Shown one piece after another: positions 12,601 to 23,079 of a stretch of DNA of 64,000 bases. Below the pieces are notes generated by a model, which was not told the DNA's origin, searched no databases, and saw nothing but the letters and a program-made list of their open reading frames with translations. Position 1 is the stretch's first letter, and the number at the start of each line of letters is the position of its first letter. Both the position numbers and the translations under genes were made by a program. The stretch is from Liolophura sinensis (lineage: Eukaryota > Mollusca > Polyplacophora > Chitonida > Chitonidae): assembly GCF_032854445.1 (NCBI RefSeq), contig NC_088302.1, positions 52,794,046-52,858,045 on the forward strand, given 5' to 3'.

Positions 12601-15600
12601 CTTTTATAGGAAATACGCCAATGTCAGCTTCACGTGATAGATCCAGTAATGCCTCACTCTGTGTTAGAACTGCACATAATTTACACGAGAGTGAGAATTT
12701 GTGTTCTGTTGCTATTGGATTCCTCGGCTGTATATGTTTACCAGACGGGGCTGGGTACACGATTTTTACCGGGACTATGCACATCTATAGTTGATGCAAA
12801 CATTATAATGTGCCCAAGTCCTGACTGCCCTGGATGAATTATTTAACCGGCGCCAGCGCTAATCAATAAGGGACGAGGGTGAAATTTAACTTATTAATGG
12901 TGAATGTGATAAGTTGTCGCTCCTTACGTAAGCGTCCGTTGGACTGTGAAGCTGTGTATTCTGGGCTGTCCGCTGGTCGCAAGTGCAAATCGAAGAGAGC
13001 GTGTGGGAGAGGATATCACTTACTGAGCGGTATTCAGAGAAAGCATTTCACACTGATTGTGCTCTTTGTTTTCTGCTTAATTTTTACATGCATGACGCAA
13101 ATTTCTTTTTAAAAACAAATCTTCCAAAAAAAAAATGAGTCGTGGTGTTCACTTGCTGGTGTCTCTAGAGTCAGTCTTTCCATCTCACTGGACACACCCT
13201 ACCTAATGTAAGCCACACCGGATACTCTCTTCCATATATCGACAAGCACTTGCGGTCAGCGGCCAACCCCCTATATGAATTTCTGTATATTGTTTGTCAA
13301 ATCTACCTTTCGGCACTTTTTCTCTTCGAGCACTTAACTGTACCTTCTATATCTTTAAGCCCTCTGTCTGTTTACCTCTGTCCAGTGTGCTGTACGTGTG
13401 AAAAAAAAGGTCGAAAAGAAATTTTCAAATTTTACACAGCCATTCTATAAGGCGTCTAACTGTTTCAAAGTTACGAGTTTACAAAAAAATGTGTCAATTT
13501 GAGTGACAAAGTAGTTCTGTCTTTCTGGTTTTATTCTAGCCGGCTTTGGAATATATGGAAAAGAGCTCAGTGGTGAGAACCTGATACTACAACTTCTAAT
13601 AACTCACCAAAACTAGCAGTAACTACCGCATGCTTGAACTAGCTTAAGGCCAGCATGCCCGGTTTGCCCAAGACTAATATGCTTTCAAACATTATAAGGT
13701 TTTAGTATCAGAAATTCTGTTCTATATAAAGACGCCGTAGAGTTACCGGTTTTTAACTCAGAAATCTTCCCAGATTCAGTTTGTTTTCTACTTCACGTTT
13801 TGTTCTTGACAACTGACTTACATATTGCATGGTACATGTTATCGGGTTTGAAAGACTGACTCTCCTATTTTGCATGCCATTGTGTGTGAGTTGCTATGTA
13901 AGATAACTTCTTCCTTTCTGTTCTTTCTGTTCTATTGAAGTAATGTCGGTTGGCAAATTATGTGATGTGGACTTGTAAGCTTCCACATAGATGTAGTCTG
14001 ATAACAAAATGTCAGGAGAAATGGTACAACCGGTAATACTCATGTTTTATTGCCTTGTTTTTGTTACAGTTTCTTGCTCTGGCTGGGAAATTTATGAGAA
14101 TATTTAACCTGATCTGTCTAATGTTCCTTCTGGGTCACTGGAATGGCTGTCTGCAGTTTCTAATCCCCATGTTGCAGGAGTTTCCCAGAGACTGCTGGGT
14201 CTCTCTAGAAGAGCTGCAGGTAAATGATCCTAGCGACAACGTCTGCTCCATACAGAAGTAAAACCAAACAGAACAGTCCCCGTCGCTAGTGTTTTCTAGA
14301 ACGCAAAGGGCAGTGTTTTACATCACACTGGTTTAATTTTGATTCGTTAGACATGTGTGGTTTCATTTACACATCTTTCTGTCATGTTTCCCATTTTGCA
14401 CTTCACATAATTCTCAGTTGCACTGTTAAGAAACAGTATACCCAAATCCACCAGCTATTTGAGCATCAATTAACTCCGTGGCTTAAAACAGAAAACCAAT
14501 AACAACAAACACCGTAGCTTAAGACATTTTATTTACTACAATACACTAAAGATGGTTATATTACCCTATATCATCATTAGTGGCGCCCAAAATTTCGTCC
14601 TTTTAAAATACAAAATCCAGTTGGACAGTTGAATGACTAAAAATCTTCAATCATTCAGTTTCAAGAGAAACCGGACATGTTCGACTCTAAGTAGATGTAA
14701 TCAATCTCGTAAGCTTGTTGTCATCAGTGCTAACATACCTTCCTCAGACCCAGGTTCTCATCAGTTCACTACAATCAACTAGGAATCAAATTCCCGGGTT
14801 TATTCAAATCACGACAGCCTATTATACAGAACGTTCCCTGACAGCTTGTTTGAACGAGGCGTCAAAAAAGAAGCGAAAAAAAAAATCCGAACAATCCTGA
14901 AAACAAGCCCAGAATCAAAATGCGGCTGTTCGCAGGGATTGTCTGCAAGATGAATCTAGACGTCAAAATTGACATTCATATATCATTTGATCATATAAAA
15001 ATCTGCAAGTACAAGTCAAGACGGTAACTCCCAAGCCGGGGTAGTGTTGACTTGTTAGCATTATTATCTGTATGTCTGGCCAAATATTTTAATTTTGGTC
15101 TTGACTTAATCGGTTGTACTGTAATAGCTGTCACCCCATGTAATACGATTTGTTCCGTCATGACGACCTCTTGTTCTAACAGTTTCATCATGTAGTTATC
15201 ATTGTTTCATGCGATTAACATTGCTCCATGGAATATCATCATTGCTTTACGAGTTCATCATTGCTCCATGCGCCCATCATTGTTCCATGCAATCACCATT
15301 ACTGCATTAGCTCATCATTGCTAACTTGGAACACGCACTCATAATTGTAACACGTGGTCGATGAATCATACTGCACTTAGTGACGCTCCCCTCTCTTACA
15401 TTTATCATTGTCGCTTACTCATCATTGATTCGTCCGCTCGCAATTGCCTCGTATCCACTCATCATGCCTTCGTACACTCGTAATTGTTTCATGCGCTCGT
15501 CATATTCCCCATACATTCATCAAGACATCCATACATTCATCAATGCACCCATACATTCATCAATGCACCCATGCATTCATCATTGGTTTGATTGTTTTTT

Positions 15601-18600
15601 CTAATGTTCAGCGTTTGCCGGTGTAATATCCATCCGACAAATACTGCCATCTTATGACTTTTGTTTCCTTTTCCTTTAGGACGCCACGTGGATGAAGCAA
15701 TACACGTGGGCGCTGTTCAAGGCTCTGTCGCACATGCTGTGTATCGGTTACGGGAAGTTCCCGCCCCAGAATATGACGGACACATGGCTTACCATTCTCA
15801 GCATGCTCAGTGGAGCTACCTTCTATGCACTGTTCTTAGGCCACACTACCACACTTATACAGTCTTTTGATACCTCTAGACGGTTATACAACGAAAAAGT
15901 ACGTACTGAGCCCCATCGGTAATATCCACTTTTAAGTATCGTCAGGATTATTGCATCTCTTGGTTTCCGTTCGACATTTATAATGTTCAGTCAAGACATT
16001 TACCCTTTTAAACAAATGACGTAAAATAACTATTGTTTCCCGTGAAGATGCCATGTTTCTCTTTCTACCCACTTTTTGTTTATGTAATTTAAAAAAGTAC
16101 AAATTACTGGACATTGATAGAAAAACAAAACAAACGTTGCTAAACTTGAAGTTGAAATAGTTTAGGCCGTCTGCGTTCCTCATTTGCGATGACGATTAAA
16201 TTAGGTTCTCTTTTTTTGCCATACCGCCATGGCTTCGATTTGATTAACCGTGTTCATCAAATTTTTCTACGCTCATGTGTCATAACAAAAAGGTGTAAAT
16301 TTCTATGAAAAATGTATCATAAGTGTTGATAAATCATGTGGAAAGTAACTTAGCATAAAGTATTACGTTAGAGAAAATTGTTATGTATCTTATTGTTTAT
16401 GATATTTTTTAGATAAAAGAAGTAGAAGAATACATGCTCAGTAGAAAACTTCCAAGGAAGTTGCGCGACAGAATTACAGAGTACTACGAGCACAAATACC
16501 AAGGGAAAATGTTTGACGAAGAAAACATCCTTGGGGAACTCAATGAATGTCTTCGAACGGTAAGTTACGGCACTGGACATCTTCACATATGCATTCACAA
16601 ATGTATGTACACAGTAAATCGAAAGTAACTTTTGTATATACTTTTAAGTACAGTTGCTTCAATTAATTACTGTAAATCATTACTTGCTACTAGTCAGAAT
16701 TCACAGGAATCACCATCCTGAACTATTGTGTGACACTGTTATATTTTCAGCTTTGAACGCTTCGTCAGTAATTTTTCCGACTGATAATCACTTAACAGAA
16801 AGTAGTCTAATTTTTTGCGAGATAAAGAAAGCTCCAATTAAATCACTTGAATGGCACACTGACTTTTGAACATGATACATCCTTTCTACGCCTTGAAAAG
16901 TCCTTACTCAATAATAAATTGGGAAACAAATCAATAATCAAAATCTATGTGGAGTTAAAATGTGAAAAAGGGAATGGAGCTGGTTGTGTGGGTGTTCAGC
17001 GTGGGTGTCTGGAAGCCTTGGCACGTGGCTGTTTTGGTGTGTTAAGAATAAATAAGGGATACAAGGACAAATACCAAACTGAAGACTGAAGGCGTTGTAA
17101 CTGCAACTGTTAGACAGGGTTAAAATTGCTTGCAAAAAAGAGATCAGTATAGTTACTTTTGTAATATTTCATTTAGAAGTCAAGCCACTTTTTTTTTGGT
17201 TGTCAGGATAACCTCCGCTATCCGGTTTCTTTGATGGATTATTCTCTCGATATTTCAGATTGTACACGATAGTGCTGTCTGATAGGCTAAGGACAATTAA
17301 TACCCGATTGGCACAGAAATTCAGTATTACATTTCATACTGTCTGTGTAACTTTGGCTCAGCATTCAATTAATTTCTACCAAACCAGCACAAAAGAAATT
17401 CAGATGTTTAGCTTAAGGCAAATGCATCCATCTTTGTCGAGGGACACTGAGTGATACGCATCAAAATGTGAAACTGTTGGCAACAGCACGCGTGTGACGA
17501 CATAAAACTGGTTTACTGTCTTATAAAGTATTGGCTTGTGGAATATATGTGCAATAATGATGCAATTAATCAATGATAACGTGTGTATTCCATGACAATA
17601 GCGTACTCCAGGGAACAGCAGGATTTATGGTATTGCGTATTGACCAAAACAGCCGCAGCAAACGTCTCACTGTTTATCCCCCAAAATGAGGACATTTCTA
17701 TGGTGTCCAATGGGAATCTCATACTCCATACAGTCCCATTAATACTTCAGAATCCAACACGAGACAAAACTTTCCCTTACGAGAGCGATTGGATAAAACT
17801 GTTTATTGATATGGTGCGGTATAAGCTAATTATGAAAGCCACATCGAACTGGTCATAAATCCTCCATTGCCTTAATAAGCCGATAAATTGCACTTAATTA
17901 AGTGCAGCACTAAATCCACGCCTAAGTCTCCTTATAGTTTCTGGTTTATCTGGCACACACGACATCTCGGATAATAAAACCCACAGCAGATAAATATTCG
18001 CCAGGCAGCCGTGTTGACCATTTGTCTCACGGCATGTTTTAGCCGTAGTCCAGTCAAAGCGAGCGAAGCGTTTAACTCCACCGTGATTATTACCATTGTG
18101 AATACAATCACGCTTCACTACCCAATTACCTCCCTTTATTATACTTTTCTGATTTGTTGTCTCCAGGAAATCATCAATCACAACTGCCGCGCCCTGGTTG
18201 CCTCCGTGCCTTTCTTCACCCATGCTGATCCCAGTTTTGTGTCCGAGGTTGTCAGTAAGCTGAAATATGAAGTGTTCCAGCCCGGAGACTACATCATCAA
18301 GGAAGGGAACATCGGGACAAAGATGTACTTTATCCAAGAGGGCATTGTTGACGTGATCACGAAGGACGGAGAAGTGGCAACTAGTCTGTCAGACGGCTCA
18401 TATTTTGGTGGTACGTCCTATAAAAGATTCCCACAAACAGTTTTGATTGGTTAAAATTTCAGAGTTGAACCCAATGACTTAAAAGACTACATCATAGAGG
18501 GTAAAGTAGGAGCAGCGGCCAATGTTTAATAAATGGCAAATTTTCACGAGTAACATGTGAAATCGGGTCTCCTGCTAAGATACCTTAGCGTTTTATTGTG

Positions 18601-19826
18601 TTCATGTATATGCTTAAAGAATAGAAATTAAACTCCTTCTAAAATAAAATTTGAACGAAGTGCATACTTCTTATTAAGCATCGCTGAGATAGCTTATAGT
18701 CAGGCTGTAACGCAATGTGAACACAAAGGGTTATTTAATGGAAAAGTTGAAACCTCAACCTCCTTTTTATGCTGAAAAACTTTGCAGATTCTAAACTATT
18801 ACTGGAATATTAGTTTATACTAATATTTGCCGTTCTACTCCATGAGATTTAAAAAAAAACATCCCACACAATATGTATAAAAATATAATAAAGCAACAAA
18901 AAATCTTGTAAACGGGCACTTAAAATAAAACATGAATTGGATTTGTTTCAGAAATCTGTTTACTGACCAACACGAAAAGGGTGGCAAGCGTGAGAGCTGA
19001 GACTTATGTAAATTTGTATTCGTTGTCTGTGGAGCATTTCAATGCGGTTCTGGAGCATTACCCTGTGATGAGAAGGACAATGGAGAGTGTGGCTGCCGAG
19101 AGACTTACGAAGATCGGGAAGAACCCGAGTATCGTAAGTAGTCGCGCGGATCTGGAAGAAGACCAAAAATTAGTGAACGAAATTGTGATGGAATCCACGC
19201 CGGTGGCTACGAGCGCGAGTGAAGACGAAGATAGGGATTCTGATGACAGCTTCGAAAACAAACCCAAAAAGAAATTTAAGTTTGATTTCCCAATCACTTT
19301 GCAAAAGATTTCTGAACACAGAGAAGGAAAAGAATCCAAGGTGAAAACTCCCTCTGATGCTAGAGAACGTGCAGTAGCCTTTTTCACGGAAAGAAAGTTC
19401 TCTAAGAAGTCTTTCCATAAACTGCCCAAAGTGGCATCGGGCTCTAATTTGCTTAGCCTAAAGGTGCCAGAAGTGAGTGACCGAAAACGATCAGGGAGTG
19501 TTGGGGACGCGCTAGGCATCATTCACGAGAGGAACAGTCCGGAGCCCTCTGAGGAAATGCTGAACGTGACGCGTCCTTCCGCCGAGAGACGCTTCAGTTT
19601 GTTCCGGTTTGACGGACGCGATTCACGCGATTCCTCTCGTCACTCCGCGCTCCAGAATCCACATTTAATACAGAGGAGGAGTCCTCCTAAGGAAAACTTG
19701 GACACTCTAAAGCCTCCGGAGGAAACGCCTAAGGACGCCAGAGAACGCCGGCCTTCTTCTAGTAGTATATCCAGACACTCTAGTTCGCACCAGGACGGTC
19801 ACTCCGGCTCGCCCTCACCATTATAG
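456..19826 (+). CDS. HCN: HCN-type hyperpolarization-activated cyclic-nucleotide-gated cation channel, 5'-partial, 8 exons
   Basis: Joined exons 456-619, 1924-2091, 11828-11925, 14070-14219, 15680-15898, 16413-16559, 18167-18410 and 18952-19826 give 687 complete codons; all junctions are GT-AG and in phase. Order by visible residue: S1 (~1-25), S2-S3 (~33-100), S4 (~112-136) with a basic residue at nearly every third position, S5 (~150-175), pore with CIGYG at 214-218, S6, C-linker (~265-320), cyclic-nucleotide-binding domain (~320-440, with FGEICLL and a conserved Arg at ~406), then a Ser/Arg-rich disordered tail ending SPSPL. HCN channels are tetrameric plasma-membrane channels that open on hyperpolarization, carry Na+/K+ current and are modulated by cAMP; the CIGYG filter plus this C-terminus separates them from CNG and EAG channels. 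The S5-pore turret lacks the N-glycosylation sequon of vertebrate HCNs. The start codon and N-terminus lie outside the window. The family call is near certain; subtype is not assignable. Confidence 0.96.
620..1923 (+). other. HCN intron, 1.3 kb
   Basis: GT-AG intron between the S2 and S3 exons. It is AT-rich. I saw no array, open frame or mobile element in it. Confidence 0.85.
1924..2091 (+). CDS. HCN: HCN exon b: end of S2-S3 loop, S3, S3-S4 loop
   Basis: Starts after GTTGCAG and completes the split Gly codon. It encodes EIILDP and [10 protein letters not shown], both diagnostic of HCN S3. The frame stays open past the true end, but the donor is GCAG/GTACGA at 2092, because ending there (phase 1) joins correctly to the S4 exon to read [11 protein letters not shown]. 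Confidence 0.93.
4058..4080 (+). repeat. Poly-G run with neighbouring G tracts
   Basis: A run of about 13 G is followed by A, then GGGG, TT and GGG. It satisfies the simple pattern for a G-quadruplex on the + strand, inside HCN intron 2. It could equally be an ordinary mononucleotide run. Confidence 0.6.
5080..5575 (+). repeat. Degenerate 41-bp minisatellite (old part)
   Basis: Units contain variants of ACCACAG..CAGGTAACAGTCAGAAA...GAGCAACA. Exact spacing can be read between ACCACAG at 5464 and 5505, which is 41 bp. Motif and period are shared with the large array at 6930-9010, but the units here are diverged and partly deleted, as expected of an older, no longer homogenised part of the family. 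Confidence 0.75.
6570..6930 (+). repeat. Strongly decayed copies of the 41-bp family
   Basis: Recurring ACAAAC, CAGCACTGG and ATCACGAAACA motifs resemble the neighbouring array, but spacing is irregular. It probably bridges the old and young blocks. No gene is seen here. Confidence 0.4.
6930..9010 (+). repeat. 41-bp minisatellite array in HCN intron 2
   Basis: About 50 tandem units of 41 bp built around ACCACAGTGCAGGTAACAGG followed by CATACAACACTG and AACAACATT. The period is directly visible, for example ACAGTGCAGG at 8581 and 8622. Shortened units occur. Each typical unit holds CAG/GTAAC, a good match to a 5' splice site in the gene's sense orientation. Variant units recur at 7771, 8091, 8442 and 8806, giving a higher-order period of about 320-365 bp. 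The array does not keep an open frame (41 is not a multiple of 3). Confidence 0.95.
9460..9865 (+). repeat. 34-bp tandem array
   Basis: About 12 units of GTGTGGTACGCGGTATAGAC plus ATATACCAGGCA. GTGGTACG starts at 9667, 9703, 9737 and 9771, so spacing is 34-36 bp. It lies in HCN intron 2 directly after the 41-bp array but is unrelated in sequence. Confidence 0.92.
10594..10740 (+). repeat. 49-bp tandem repeat, about 3 copies
   Basis: CTACTAGAG or its variant begins at 10603, 10652 and 10701, exactly 49 bp apart. Units contain GTACC.(C/T)ACTGC.CT and AATTGACAT. Just downstream (10757-10843) a shorter motif with CCCCTTGTGACAGAATA recurs imperfectly. Confidence 0.85.
11673..11704 (+). repeat. 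Short hairpin upstream of the S4 exon
   Basis: TTGATACAGCCATT and AATGGCTGTGTATCAA form a stem with a 2-nt bulge and almost no loop, about 120 nt before the S4 exon acceptor. A role in splicing is possible but unsupported. Confidence 0.6.
11828..11925 (+). CDS. HCN: HCN exon c: S4 voltage sensor
   Basis: The acceptor is TATTCAG/GT. It encodes [33 protein letters not shown], the HCN S4 with basic residues spaced by two. The donor is GAG/GTGGGT at 11926, phase 0. The frame continues open into the intron but the read-through (VGAYVS...) has no similarity to HCN, so the GTGGGT donor is preferred. Confidence 0.94.
11926..14069 (+). other. HCN intron, 2.1 kb, splits the S4-S5 linker
   Basis: GT-AG intron between two phase-0 exons. 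Apart from a possible 33-nt cassette exon at 13540-13572 I recognise nothing in it. A 150-codon antisense open frame lies around 12121-12573 but looks like nothing known. Confidence 0.8.
13540..13572 (+). CDS. HCN: Possible 33-nt cassette exon in the S4-S5 linker
   Basis: A strong acceptor (pyrimidine-rich GTTTTATTCTAG) precedes 33 nt that end at a plausible donor, GTG/GTGAGA. The segment is a multiple of three, has no stop in the required phase 0, and would add [11 protein letters not shown] between QWEE and FLALAG. Alternative exons in this linker are, as I recall, known for arthropod Ih channels. I do not recognise the peptide, and short matches of this kind arise by chance, so this is a hypothesis. 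Confidence 0.25.
14070..14219 (+). CDS. HCN: HCN exon d: S5 and start of the pore turret
   Basis: The acceptor is TTGTTACAG; 50 codons in phase 0. It encodes [26 protein letters not shown] and [10 protein letters not shown], all close to invertebrate HCN S5. The donor is CTGCAG/GTAAAT. The direct join to QWEE gives a linker about two residues shorter than I recall for the arthropod channel. Confidence 0.95.
14220..15679 (+). other. HCN intron, 1.5 kb
   Basis: GT-AG intron within the S5-pore turret. The 3' third holds a 19-20-bp tandem array (15190-15590). The remainder shows nothing recognisable. Confidence 0.85.
15190..15590 (+). repeat. 19-20-bp tandem array
   Basis: Units of the form CATCATTG-TTCATGCGCT. 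ATTG occurs at 15241, 15260, 15279 and 15298 (19 bp apart); at the 3' end ATACATTCAT or a variant occurs at 15511, 15531, 15551 and 15571 (20 bp apart). It ends about 90 bp before the acceptor of the pore exon. Confidence 0.88.
15680..15898 (+). CDS. HCN: HCN exon e: pore helix, CIGYG filter, S6
   Basis: 73 codons, phase 0 at both ends. It encodes [16 protein letters not shown], the selectivity filter of HCN channels, then S6 ([22 protein letters not shown]) and the C-linker start (TSRR..YNEK). The acceptor is CTTTAG and the donor AAA/GTACGT. Confidence 0.96.
15899..16412 (+). other. HCN intron, 0.5 kb
   Basis: GT-AG intron in the C-linker. Nothing notable seen. Confidence 0.85.
16413..16559 (+). 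CDS. HCN: HCN exon f: C-linker
   Basis: 49 codons, phase 0 at both ends. It encodes [11 protein letters not shown] and [22 protein letters not shown], the A'-D' helices of the HCN C-linker that couple the cyclic-nucleotide domain to the gate. The acceptor is TTTTTTAG and the donor ACG/GTAAGT. Confidence 0.95.
16560..18166 (+). other. HCN intron, 1.6 kb
   Basis: GT-AG intron between the C-linker and the cyclic-nucleotide-binding domain. AT-rich, no array or mobile element recognised. Confidence 0.85.
18167..18410 (+). CDS. HCN: HCN exon g: first part of the cyclic-nucleotide-binding domain
   Basis: The acceptor is GTCTCCAG. It encodes [12 protein letters not shown], the beta-roll with [10 protein letters not shown] and KMYFIQEG, and ends in SDGSYFG. 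It stops after base 1 of a Glu codon at donor GGTG/GTACGT, so the next exon completes the phosphate-binding FGEICLL motif. Confidence 0.95.
18411..18951 (+). other. HCN intron, 0.5 kb
   Basis: GT-AG intron inside the cyclic-nucleotide-binding domain. It has AT-rich sequence and an A-run near 18850; nothing else is seen. Confidence 0.85.
18952..19826 (+). CDS. HCN: HCN terminal exon: end of nucleotide-binding domain and C-terminal tail
   Basis: The acceptor is TTTGTTTCAG. Codons complete [17 protein letters not shown], with the Arg that contacts the cyclic phosphate, then the C-helix ([13 protein letters not shown]). The remaining ~220 residues are low-complexity: acidic [11 protein letters not shown], basic KPKKKFKF and several R-x-x-S sites (RKRSGS, ERRFSL, RRPSSS) that resemble basophilic kinase targets. 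The stop is TAG at 19824-19826. The vertebrate-type C-terminal SNL motif is absent. Confidence 0.95.
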
Positions 19827-20461
19827 GGACGTCTGATTTCAGATGAATTTGTTTTGTACGTTATCAAAAAGGAAAATGTGTGATATGCATATACTGATGC
19901 TATAAGGGTGCAATGCTTAATTCTGTGTCGCAAAAACGATCGAGGATGCAATTTGGTATTGATGTGGTTGTCATACAGTTGCGACAGAAAGATTATATTA
20001 GGTCTGTCAACCTATCACATGTATAAACAAACTGTTTAATGGCCACGATAAATGGACCCACTGTCATTAAAGCAAACTGGGTAGATCGTCTCAAAAGTAT
20101 CGCCTTTTGAGATGTGGTTTATACCGGCCATATTCTACAGCTGTCACGTAAACCGGTTTAAAACAGGGTCTGGAATAAGTATTCCTCCATTAGGGTTACT
20201 CTCAACTATTTGTTATCTTTGTTTTCCTGGCAATCCTTGTCCAGTAAGGTGTTTTGTGAAGAGACAGGCGTGATTCACTCTCGTGTGTGGTCAGGTTTCA
20301 AAGTTAAGAAATGCTCGGCCCCACCAACAAGTTTTTATTTCGATGGCTTTTCAAGTATTCCTAGCTTACCATAAATATTTTAGCCAGTTTTTCGTCCAGA
20401 GTAGCCAGTTTCTGCATTAATAGTCTACATCTTCTAGGTAGACACGCGAAATAGCAATAAA
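19827..20461 (+). other. Probable HCN 3' untranslated region
   Basis: Follows the TAG stop with no further open frame. Possible polyadenylation hexamers are ATTAAA at 20066-20071 and AATAAA at 20456-20461. Which is used cannot be told from sequence. Confidence 0.5.
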
Positions 20462-20849
20462 GGCCATTTCTGCATTCACGTGTAATGACTAGCTGACAGC
20501 CAACGGCACGGAAGCTTTCTTTTGGGCCTGAATGGCAATTGCATAGGCTAAACTTCATCTGCAGCAATTTCATCCACACTGAATCATTCATCAACTGAGC
20601 AAGTTGTATTACAACTTCTCATAAACAACTTCCAAGCATTACACTTTTATTATAATCTGTGTCAGTGTGTAGAAACCAACTCTATACTAGCTATATAAGG
20701 TATCATCCAGATGTACGTACCTTACTTTAGACTCATATTTATCGGCTTATATTCCACTTTCCTTTATCTCTACGCAAGATAAGTTTATCCCCTGAACAGT
20801 GAAGCACACAACCGTTTTTTTTATTAGATATCGGAACACTCGATGAATA

Positions 20850-21027
20850 CACTCAAAAAATTAATCTGTTAATTTTAACAGAAAGTTTGTTATCTGAGTG
20901 ATCCTTTTAGAAGAATTGAACATTATGTTGAATATGACACAATATTGTGTTATAATAACAAAATACAGTCTAGCACCACTAGGGCAACAAACTTTCTGTT
21001 AAAATTAACCGATTAATTTTTTAAGTG
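20850..21027. mobile_element. MITE with 42-43-bp terminal inverted repeats, TA target duplication
   Basis: The left end (CACTCAAAAAATTAAT...) and right end (...GATTAATTTTTTAAGTG) are inverted copies over about 43 bp with two mismatches. TA flanks both ends (20848-20849, 21028-21029), the Tc1/mariner-type target duplication. The ~90-bp centre is AT-rich with no reading frame. It is a 178-bp non-autonomous element just past the HCN 3' end. Confidence 0.88.
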
Positions 21028-21029
21028 TA

Positions 21030-23079
21030 ATTCACGGGAATATAGTTATAGACGATAAAGGGACAAAACAGCGGATACAAGCGAATTGATTTCCACTCAT
21101 GGCTATTAAAATAGTTCAAATATCATGTCTTTCTCCACGCGTTTGCTCAACTTTTCACCATTAATGGTAGGGACATGGTCATGTGTGGCACGTTGAATGT
21201 AAGTTGACTCTCGGTTGTGAAATCACTGCTCTCATGTAAATGAAGTACTGTCATTGTACAACTTAATATCATTCGCTAACTACCATCTCTGTGACTACAT
21301 ATTCATCCTGGATCTTGCGTACATTTAGTCTTTGCTAAGCACTAGAGTCATGGAAACAACTTAATCTTAGCTCAATATTAGTCTACAGTTTTAAGAAGCG
21401 ATACCTCTGCTTTGGTTGGAATCGAACCTGCATGACAAAGAGACTATGTACCACACCCAAGTACAAAGAGAAATGCATGTCTACGTAGTTTTGTGTGTAA
21501 GCGTTTATTTCTGCAACTGTGATCACTGTATCAGAGGTTACCTTTGTACATAGGTAGTTATCTTTGAATACCGGCCATTCCTGTTCTGAACCCATGGTTA
21601 TGTTTGTGTACCAACAGTTCACAAGTAGCAGTTTCATTTCTGGTCCACATTTTAATCTACGTTTGGTCCACCGAACATATCCACTTTACTCTTGATGAGC
21701 AAACCCGTACACAATTATTTATGATGTGTATTCGTGCACATTAAAGTACTACAAAGCAAACTAAATCAAAACTTCAATAGGATGTTTGATACGTGGTCAA
21801 ATAACCCTACATCACTACGTGATAGCTTTACTCCGGTCTTAAATTGTGTGCGAACGCATCTTGAATGCAGTCTTGAATATAGAAGTGATCAAATACATCA
21901 AATAATATGCTGTTTTAATAGTAAGTCACATGTTAACTCATTTCAAAAACTAACTAACCGAGTAACCACTAAACTTTGCTTCACCCATTCCAGCAGAAGG
22001 TATCGAAAACGTATGACCTGAACCAAATGAGAAACAGTATGGTTTTGGAGGTACTTTAGAAAATTCATGCTCTGTGCCTTCTCTTAAAATATCACAAAAG
22101 TGTATGTATGCACATGTTTTGTGGTGGTCTTTTATTTGAAGTGTACTTTACCGAAATAGCCTATGTAGAATTCATTTGAGAGTAACTGACCTGTATTGAA
22201 ACATTAAATCTCCTTCTATGTGTATGTCATATTGTATATAACTTATGCGTTACTATGACACGCGTGGACATATAGTTTAACCATTATTCTCACAGATACT
22301 CGTGCGCTTCAACCACTTTTCACGCGCCAACAACTTTTCCTGTGTTCGAGCGCGCTTTAGCCATTCTTTACGTATACCTGCAGTGTTTTGCGTATTCTAT
22401 CAGCAGCCACCGGTCTTCTTTACATAACAGGTAAATCGTCGACCGTGCTAAGATTGCAATATCGAATTTTGTATATCATCACTTACAAAGTGTTGCGGGA
22501 TTTTATACACGTATTCATAGATTGTGAGTAGACATTAGCTATTGCACATTGTTTATAAGCATTTTGGTCACAAACCATGATTGCAATTTTTGTCTCCACT
22601 TACATATATTAGACCAGCATTTTCTATGTACAACCTGTAACGATGCGTTCGCTTCATACATTATATCACTGTTACAAGAGTTTTAGTTACATCATACATT
22701 AAGATATCTTCGACACAGTGCCTGTAATTTTGGTTTAATAAAGGATAATTAAGGTTAAATACCGATTCATGAATATTCAGATACAGGCCATTGTGAAGGC
22801 AGATTAAGCAAATAGCCCAGTTGTTCACAAGTGCTAAGACAAGTGCAGAGACAAATCCCAGACTGAAGTGTCATATACTGGAATGGAAGTGGTATTAAGA
22901 CATATATTTGGCTTGACTCTAATACCTATAATATCCAATTTTCGACGATACCTGAAATTATAAAACTGTAAATGGTCAGGTAAAATTGTATAATTCTGCA
23001 CAAGATATATGTTTCACTCAGGTACAGTCTCCATCCACCAGAGGTCATGCTAATCTTCACATCACTGCTCACAGTGCAG
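21030..23079. other. Intergenic, nothing recognised
   Basis: AT-rich sequence. Short open frames occur on both strands without recognisable similarity. A B-box-like GGTTCGATTCC on the - strand near 21420 lacks a matching A box or T-stem. Confidence 0.6.

Noticed and set aside
17894-18337. 147-codon antisense frame over the HCN nucleotide-binding exon
   Set aside because: Shadow of the real exon on the opposite strand.
21405-21450. tRNA-like B box (GGTTCGATTCC) on the - strand
   Set aside because: No matching T-stem or A box at proper spacing, and no cloverleaf can be drawn; at most an old SINE trace.
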